The translations under genes and the position numbers were made by a program. Shown piece by piece: positions 53,701 to 62,700 of a stretch of 64,000 nt of DNA (the first letter of the stretch is position 1; each line of letters begins with the position of its first letter). The notes under the pieces are model-generated. The model saw only the letters and a program-made list of their open reading frames with translations. It made no database searches and was not told the DNA's origin. Source of the stretch: Xestospongia bergquistia (taxonomy: Eukaryota; Porifera; Demospongiae; Haplosclerida; Petrosiidae); the NCBI GenBank assembly GCA_963965975.1, contig OZ014416.1, positions 8,060,001 to 8,124,000 on the forward strand. Direction: 5' to 3'.

Positions 53701-56700
53701 GCATTGGAGTTTAACAGTAGCTGTACGATATCACAGTAACCCCCTTTTGATGCTAAATGTAGAGATGTTTGCTGATCCTAGAGGAAGAACACAAGAGTTT
53801 ATTGTTGATTATAATAGCATTAATTATAGAATATATATACCAATAATAAAATAGATCACATATTAAAATTAAACATTATTAAAATTGTCTTAAGATGCTT
53901 TTGGATGTATTGGTATTGCAGTTGTTTTCTCTATTATTGAAAGCTGGAAGTTTCAAGTAGTTATCATAAAATAACAGAGAAGTCTTATAATTAATAGTTG
54001 AAGAGACTACATTTAAAGAAACACTTGATCTTCAAGTAGACATGCTCAGGTTGAATAATTGTGTTGATGGAAAGAGTAAATTAAATTCATTTGTTATGTT
54101 CAGTTAAATTTCATTCACCACTTTCAATATTCGAATATATCTAATAAAATAATGTATAAAAATAGACATTGACATTGTATACAAACAGTCCAAAACATAA
54201 CTGTTTAGTATGTAAAGTATGCTAGTGATAAAAATAATAACTACAACTATTGCAGATATATTTATTAATTTATAATTTACTTAAGTTTATTGATAAGAAA
54301 CAACTGATGATATTATATTAATACAAGTATTAGTATAACAATTGTAACATCTGCTCTGAAAGACATGAGTAATAATTTATTTTTGGATCATGGCTATCAT
54401 TATTATTAACTACATGATATACAGGACTTGTTTGGTTATTATTATGTAATGTCTTTTAAAATAAGATATAAATTTGGTTATGTAATTCCTACAAACTTCC
54501 TTGTTTTGATTTCTATACAATATATCATTACACATGACATGAAAACACAATAGACAATTAATGAAAACTAATATGTTGATATGTAGGGTTTTCCTCACAC
54601 AGTCATACGTTAGATTTAATAACAAATGTGACTTTGATCTCTATCTTTAGTATGTTCAAGATAAACTAAACTTTATCATTTATAATTAAATTTCTATATT
54701 TTTCAGGTTCTAACTTTGTCTTTCATCTTATTTACCTTAATACTGCTCTATACATCTTATATACATCTTTTAGTAGTTTTAAATATGTCTACTTTTACAT
54801 TTTCTAATAATACCTCTTAGTAATAACAAGATAACATCAAGTTTGTACTAGTTTTACAAATCTAGTGGTACTTCTGTTAATACCAGGATTCTTTTAAGGA
54901 TTATCTGCTATATTGTTAGTCTATAAACTAAATAGACTTCAAATGTTAGGTCCATAGAATTTAATAATAGAAATGTTCATGTCATTACATTCACTGATCA
55001 TGAATATTATTTACCATAAGACAAGATTATATCAATAAATACAAATCTATTAGTTTACAAATAAAATAATAGTCTTTTGATAAACTTGAATTTGACAAAA
55101 AGTTGTGTTAATAGTACAAGGTTAGTAGGAAGTTTGCTAAAATGTCAAATAGTCATATTAATTAAAGGTCTGGGATAAAAAATGTCTTGTCCATTAACAT
55201 TGTATGACAATGTCAATAAAGTAAAATAATAGAGAAGTATTATGGAAATAAGAAAAGAGATATTAAACTGTCTTCTAGATGAAACAATGAAAACAATGTC
55301 TACAACAGTGGGTGGGGCTAAATCTCTTAAGTGGCTGTAAATGATCTCCTTTGTTATAAAATATATTACTTTAAAAAGTAAACACTAACAAACAATAATA
55401 ATTTATTATTATTTAATTAGTGTACTAACCTTATTAAGATGACCATGATGAACATTGACATTAGCACCTGATGTAAGTGCTTGAGTTACAGCTTCTATAT
55501 TACCATTTTCAGCTGAAGTCAAAAGTAAGTCATCCTGTTAAAATAAATAATATATTATAACTGTGACATGTACCCACATATAATTAGGTCATGTTTATAA
55601 TATATCATAACATGTAAGATCACTATGTCCATGTCATCATATACAGTAAACATATTATTATATTTATCACTTACATTTCTAACTTGGTCTATATCTCTTG
55701 CTCCAAAAGAACATAAGATTTTAACAATGTTATCATGTTTATACCAGTGTGCTAAATAAAGTGGACTATGTCCCCACTATAAAATGAAAAAAAATTGTTT
55801 AATAATAACAATAGATTAAACTTGTTAAAGTGGACATATATAGTAATATATATACACAGATGATCCAAACAATCTTAGAACTGATCATGTTTATTTCAAG
55901 TAAGAACACATTAATATTTTATATATTATTTTACATATTAGGTTTATTATATTTTCCAGTTATATTAGTAATTGTTACCGTATAGCGGGTATTATTGGTG
56001 GCGAATTTAATTTGGCGTATTGGCGGTCTGCATCAAAATCGTCAAATCAAAAACCGTCAATAATTTTTCACGCCTCCCTGCACGTGATCCCCATCTGATA
56101 GCTGCTACGTAAATGGCGTTACTTAGATATTTCACGAAGAGAACTGTCCTGCCTAATGAAGAACAGTGCACATCCTTATCATGAAAAGCACTAAAAGAAG
56201 CCAACAAGAGAGTTGATATGTGTTTAAAGGAATCTTAGAAGGACAATGCAAGCGAAAATGGAGTAGCCAGCAGTCGCAGAGGTCAGTACAATGAATATAC
56301 ATCAGAGCAACGAGCACAGATTGGAAAATATTCGGCCGAAAATGGGCCTACTAGAGCTGCTAGGCATTTTTCTAAAGTACTGGGCATTGTTATTCCAGAG
56401 TCAACAGCAAGAAGGTTAAAAGCTGAATATTTGAAGAAGCTGGCAGATAATGACAATGCATCTGTCACAGTGAAAAGTTTGCCTACTAAACATAAAGGGA
56501 GGCCACTACTGCTTGGTCAAATCTTAGACACAGCCATACAAGACTACATTAAGGCACTGCGTACAATGGGAGGGGTGGTGAACACCAGTATTGTTATGGC
56601 TGCTGCAGAAGGAATAGTAGCTTCTCGTGATCGAAGTTTATTGATACAATATGGTGGACACATTCAAATCACAAAAACATGGGCTAAATCTCTACTTTCT

Positions 56701-59700
56701 AGGATGGGCTACGTTAAAAGAAAGTGCTCAAATGCAGGAAAAGTGTCAGTTCAACAATTCAAGGAGCTTCAAGGTGTTTTCTTAGCTGATATTCAGGCAG
56801 AGGTTGTGATGAATGACATTCCAAATGAAATGATTTTTAATTGGGACCAAACAGCTCTCCAGTTTGTTCCAACAGGTCAGTGGACCATGCATCATGCTGG
56901 AGAGAAGGTTATCCCCATTGCCAATAGCGATGACAAGCGTCAAGTCACAGCTGTTATTGCTGCTACTCTCACAGGTGAACTCTTGCCTCCTCAAATCATC
57001 TATAAAGGTAAAACAGGGCGGTGTCATCCAAAGTGCACTATTCCTAAAGATTGGGACATCTGGCACAGTGATAATCACTGGTCCACTGAAGATACCATGA
57101 AAAGGTACGTGGAGAAAATCCTTGTACCTTTCTTAATGAAAAACGAGCAGATTTAAAGCTCAATAGATGCCATCCTGCATTAGCAATTTTTGATTGTTTT
57201 CGTGGACAAACTACACCTGACTTCTATTCCCTACTAAATCAGTATAACATTATTCCAATTCTAATACCAGCAAATTGCACTGATAAACTACAGCCACTAG
57301 ATGTTTCCTTGAACAAGCCTCTTAAAGATGAAGTGAAGAAGAGATTCCAGGCTTGGTATGCTAATGAGATCCAAGAGCAACTTGAAACTGTTCCTGTTCA
57401 TGAAGTAAAAGTTGATGTCACAGCTAGTATTATCAAGGCAAAAAGTCTTGGCTGGTTTATTTCTGCTTTTGAAAGCATTCAAGCTAGACCTGAGATAATA
57501 GTCAATGGCTTTAGAGAAGCTGGCATTTTGGAAGCTGTCACCTCTGTTACGCAAGACTTATAGACTTCTTTTACACTTAAACATATTTACTGTTGTATAT
57601 TAAATCAACATATGATGTATTAATTACATTGTTTCAAATGATAAGGAAATGGTCAATGCATGTGTAACACAAGTATGTTCTAGAACTTTCTAACATTACC
57701 TATAGTCTGCATGGTCTCTACCGGGAATGATACAAGATGACTATCTTCAAAACAATTCAATAAATGCTCTCTCATGCATTGTTGTTTGTAGATGACAGAA
57801 CTTGGATCGCCACCATTAGCTAGCAATGTAGCTGTAGCTATAGCAAACACACCACAATCCTTTACACCAACCTGCTTTGGGCCTTCTTCCACCATGACCT
57901 TAATGCCTGCTCCAAAATGCTTTAAGATGACTTGTTGTGTTGTTGGGTCAACTGATGAATATAGAGAATCAAACACTTTTACTACACCTTGAGGACATCC
58001 AATTGTTGTTGCAACAATCCAATGATTCCCTCTACAGTGCATTATCTGCAAGGCACGGGAAGAAGTAATCGTAGTAGTAAGTGTAGGCAATAAAAAGGTG
58101 AATTGAAGTCCTGAAATATCACGATTTTGCTTTTTCAGAAGTCCTTGAGCAAAGTTCATGTGCTTGTCTGTCATCCAATTTCCAGAGGTAATGATCTCTT
58201 TATCCTCCAGAGTTAAGTCAATACAATCATAAGTTATCCACAGACCAGGACTCTTCTCCTCCTCAGTGACTATTTCATCTAGCTCTACAGAATCAAACTT
58301 TTTTTTCTTATGTGGCTGTTCTAATGTAGTTTCAGGTTCATAGACATAACGAGCCAGTAGATTTGATTTTTGCCACATTATCACTCACACCTCTAAATCT
58401 CAGGAGACAAGGAACATCTAGTCCTCCTTGTGGAAGGTCGATGGAATACTGCCTCTTTCCTGTAATAACACAACTTATGCTGCCATTTCTTTTAATGAAG
58501 AGATAGCAAGCAGCAGATATTTTTCTAGGGATATGGCCGACAACAATATTTTCCCTCAGTACAGCAACTGCATATTGATATTCTACATTACCTTCTTCAA
58601 TTTGACATTTCACCTCTTCGCCAAGTACGGGTCTCCAAACTCTTTTATGTATATGGTGACCTTGTACACAACTAGCAATCTCGTAAGTATCCATTGATCT
58701 ACTTTCACGAGAGTTCACGTGGCGTTATATAGTACCACCCACCTTTAATTACAACAATTATTTTAATAAATCACCAAATTTTAATTTTGCTTATTTTGAT
58801 GGCAAACCGTCAAATATTTTGACTGCCAATAATACCCGCTATACGGTATATATCAAACAACAAATGAAAGCTACTTTGTCCTATCCATACTTTATTGAAA
58901 ATTAATTACATTACATTGGCTTTGATCTATATCCTGTTGTACTATACAGGTAGTACTACATATATGTACATGTAGTAGAGATAATAAATGAAATATAAAT
59001 TATACACAATACATACTGACCTTGTTATAAATATTAGGATCTACATTTGACTGTAGTAGAAATTGGACTACCTCAGTGTGACCATTACGTGACGCTAAAT
59101 GTAAAGCTGTATTATCATCCTAATAATAAAACAATAAAGAATGTGAATGAAAATATCACTACTATAATTTTTAAAATACTACAGTAAGAGAATATAACTA
59201 AGTCTGATAATCAGTTACAGTATATAGCGAAGATATCACAGCAATGTTGAACATCATACTATAGAGTTAGTAACAGTTTAAAAATATATATGTGTACACA
59301 GATGAAGTAGTGACTTTGTCAATATCAGAATTAGTCATCTATTACAGAAATACAACAACATTGCTTATTGAGGTATATAGATATAGTAAGTTCATAATAT
59401 AGAAGTCAAATTATATATTGAACTGTGGATTCTTATTATGTACTGTGACTTTGAGTATCATACTTTGGTTTTCAATTGTTAGTATCTATACACAAACTAT
59501 TTCAATGTCCTAGTGTTTTCATCATTATATGATTACTATATTACAATGTTATGACATATACAGTATAGCTCATTAGGGTTTGAATATTTCATGACAAAAA
59601 TATCATTCAAAGCATTAAATCTTGTACATCTGACTTCTCTTGAAATATTGTTATATTAGTAACCATAGGTAATTTAGATGTGTTAAACACACCCCCAGAT

Positions 59701-62700
59701 AAGGCACATTGCTCCATGACATTACTCTTTGTCCATCAGAATTAAGGGGTAACTGTGTCTTATCAATGTGACCACAAGTTTATTAGAATAGCAATCTCTG
59801 TTACATGTTAATATATTCAGGATATAGAGAGGTTTAACATCTAGTGAGTAACACATATCAATGGATGACATAAGCTTATTCAACATCCATAATGTATGTT
59901 CTATCCTTCCTATTGTTACTATGAAGTACATGTAATGAAAATAACAAACTACAACTACCACAGATATATTAATTAATTTATAAATTTATATTAATTTATA
60001 ATAGTAGTATATAAATTATATGGACTACTATTATAACAGGCCACACCTACTAATACCTGACACTGACTATCTTTGTTAATCCTTTACTAACAAACATTTG
60101 AACAACAAGTCAATGTAGAAATTTCTAACAGCCACACCCATAACATTCTATATCTATTAAATACTGATTTAAATCTACTAACATGTAGTAATCTCTACAA
60201 ACAATATATTGATCACATGATAACTATAATTATTAAGCATGGACACCAAGATCATAGCAGAAGAAGGTAAGTTAGATTGCTGCAACTTGAGAATGAAGCA
60301 TTTTTAGAAAATTCCCACATCGAAAAAGTAGTTAATTTCATATTATTCCCACAAAAGTAATTTTTTGAGAGTGATAAACTCTACCATATTGCTTGCGCTT
60401 TGGAACAGACAGACAGACTGACAAAGCAACGTAACCCTTGCCCATAGAGTGAGTTATGAGTGTTAATAAGAGGTACATCTCACATTGTGAATATTGTTAG
60501 TGATAACCATTAATAATATTAATAATTGTGTCTTTACACTTAAACATACCAATAAACATAATTTATCTATTTATAATTGATATACTTTAAATTATCAATA
60601 GTATTTTATCATAGTAACAGTTGCTATGACAACAACTATTATAATAATGTCCATGTTGTTCAGTAATATCTATCAATTGATAACTTAATAAAATAAAATC
60701 AGTAAGAAATATGTACTATTATAACAGGCCACACCTACTGATAGCTCTCAATAACTATCCTTATTAATCCTTTACTAAAATAAAATTTAAAGGACAAATC
60801 AACATAAAAATTTCTAATAACCACACCCACTACTCCTTATATCTTACTTATAGTGATAGGTAATACCAATGTTAATTATTAGCCTCATAGCCAGGTGTTT
60901 AGTGATGAAAGGAATTTCTATACTTTATATTTATAAATTTAATCTCATGTAAACAGATCTATCAGTGACAGTCACTGATATAGGACATAGTCAAGTAGAA
61001 TTGAATCATTAATTCATGGAATATAATTTATCATTTTGTCCACATGTTAATGTACTTCCACTGGAAGCTGGTAATCTATTCAGAATATATGAAGTTACTA
61101 TTGATATGTACTGCTATTATAACAGGCCACACCTACTAATACCTGACACTGACTATCTTTGTTAATCCTTTACTAATAAAAATTTGAACAAAAAGTCGAT
61201 GTAGAAATTTATAACAGCCACACCTCTAACATTCTATATCTATTAAATACTGATTTAAATCTACTAACATCTAGTAGTCTCTACAAACAATATACACTGA
61301 CCACATCACAAATATTGGGATCTGCTTTGGAGTTTAACAGTAGTTGTACGATATCACAGTAACCCCCTCCTGATGCTAAATGTAGACATGTTTGCTGATC
61401 CTAGAGGAAGAACACAAGTATTTATTGTTGATTATAATAGCATTAATTATATAATATATACCAATAATAAAATGGATCACATATTAAAATTAAACATTAT
61501 AAAAATTGTCTTAAGATGCTTTTGGATGTATTGGTATTGCAGTTGTTTTCTCTATTATTGAAAGCTGGAAATTTCAAGTAGTTATCATAGAATTATAAAG
61601 AAGAATGTCTTACTACTGACTGTTCTTTCCTACACTCAAGGGTTTAAGCTTTAAATTTTTTGGTGCAAGTCTAATAACATTATAAAAGTATAGTATAATG
61701 CTGATGATATAAATGTACTACTATTATAACAGGCCACACCTACTAATACCTGACACTGACTAATCCTATATTAACAAAAATTTGAACAACAAGTCAATGT
61801 AGAAATTTATAACAGCCACACCCATAACATTCTATATCTATTAAATACTGATTTAAATCTACTAACATGTAGTAATCTCTACAAACAATATACACTGACC
61901 CTGTCACAAATATTGGGATCTGCATTGGAGTTTAACAGTAGCTGTACGATATCACAGTAACCTCCTTCTGATGCTAAATGTAGAGAAGTTTGCCGATCCT
62001 AGAGGAAGTACACAAGTATTTATTATTGATTATAATAGTATTAATTATAGAATATATACCAATAATAAAATGGATCACATATTAAAATTAAACATTATTA
62101 AAATTATCTTAAGATACTTTTGGATGTATTGGTATTGCAGTTGTTTTCTCTATTATTGAAAGCTGGAAATATCAACTAGTTATCATAAAATAATAGAGAA
62201 GTCTTATAATTAATAGTTGAAGAGACTACATTTAAAGAAACATTTTCTGTCTTCAGGTTAAATTACTTAACACTTGGTCTTCAAGTAGATATGTTCAGGT
62301 TGAATAATTGTGTTGATGGAAAGAGTAAATTAAATTCATTTGTTATGTTCAGTTAAATTTCATTCAACACTTTCAATATTCAAATATATCTATAAAATAA
62401 TGTATAAAAATAGACATTGACATTGTATACAAACACAGTCCAAAACATAACTGTCCAGTATGTAAAGTACGCTAATGAAAAAAATAACAACTACAACTAT
62501 TGCAGATATATTTAGTAATTTATAATTTATTTAAGTTTATTGATAAGAAACAACTGACGATATTATATTAATACAAGTATTAGTATAACAATTGTAACAT
62601 CTGCTCTGAAAGACATGAGTAATAATTTATTTTTGGATCATGGCTATCATTATTATTAACTACATGATATACAGGACTTGTTTGGTTATTATTATGTAAT

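Larger units (their letters stand above)
55978..58846. mobile_element. pogo-like (Tc1/mariner superfamily) transposon carrying two convergent genes
   Basis: 2869 bp, flanked by TA on both sides (55976-55977 and 58847-58848). Terminal inverted repeats begin CCGTATAGCGGGTATTATTG. The plus strand encodes a DDE transposase (56239-57563) and the minus strand a HIRAN-like plus Ulp1-like protease gene (57680-58718); they converge on a spacer of about 115 bp. It is more GC-rich than the host introns, so probably a fairly recent arrival. It sits in an intron of the giant gene. Confidence 0.9.

Noticed and set aside
61373-62159. Plus-strand small open frames repeated at 61373 and 61971
   Set aside because: They run antisense across minus-strand ankyrin exons and intron in duplicated blocks.
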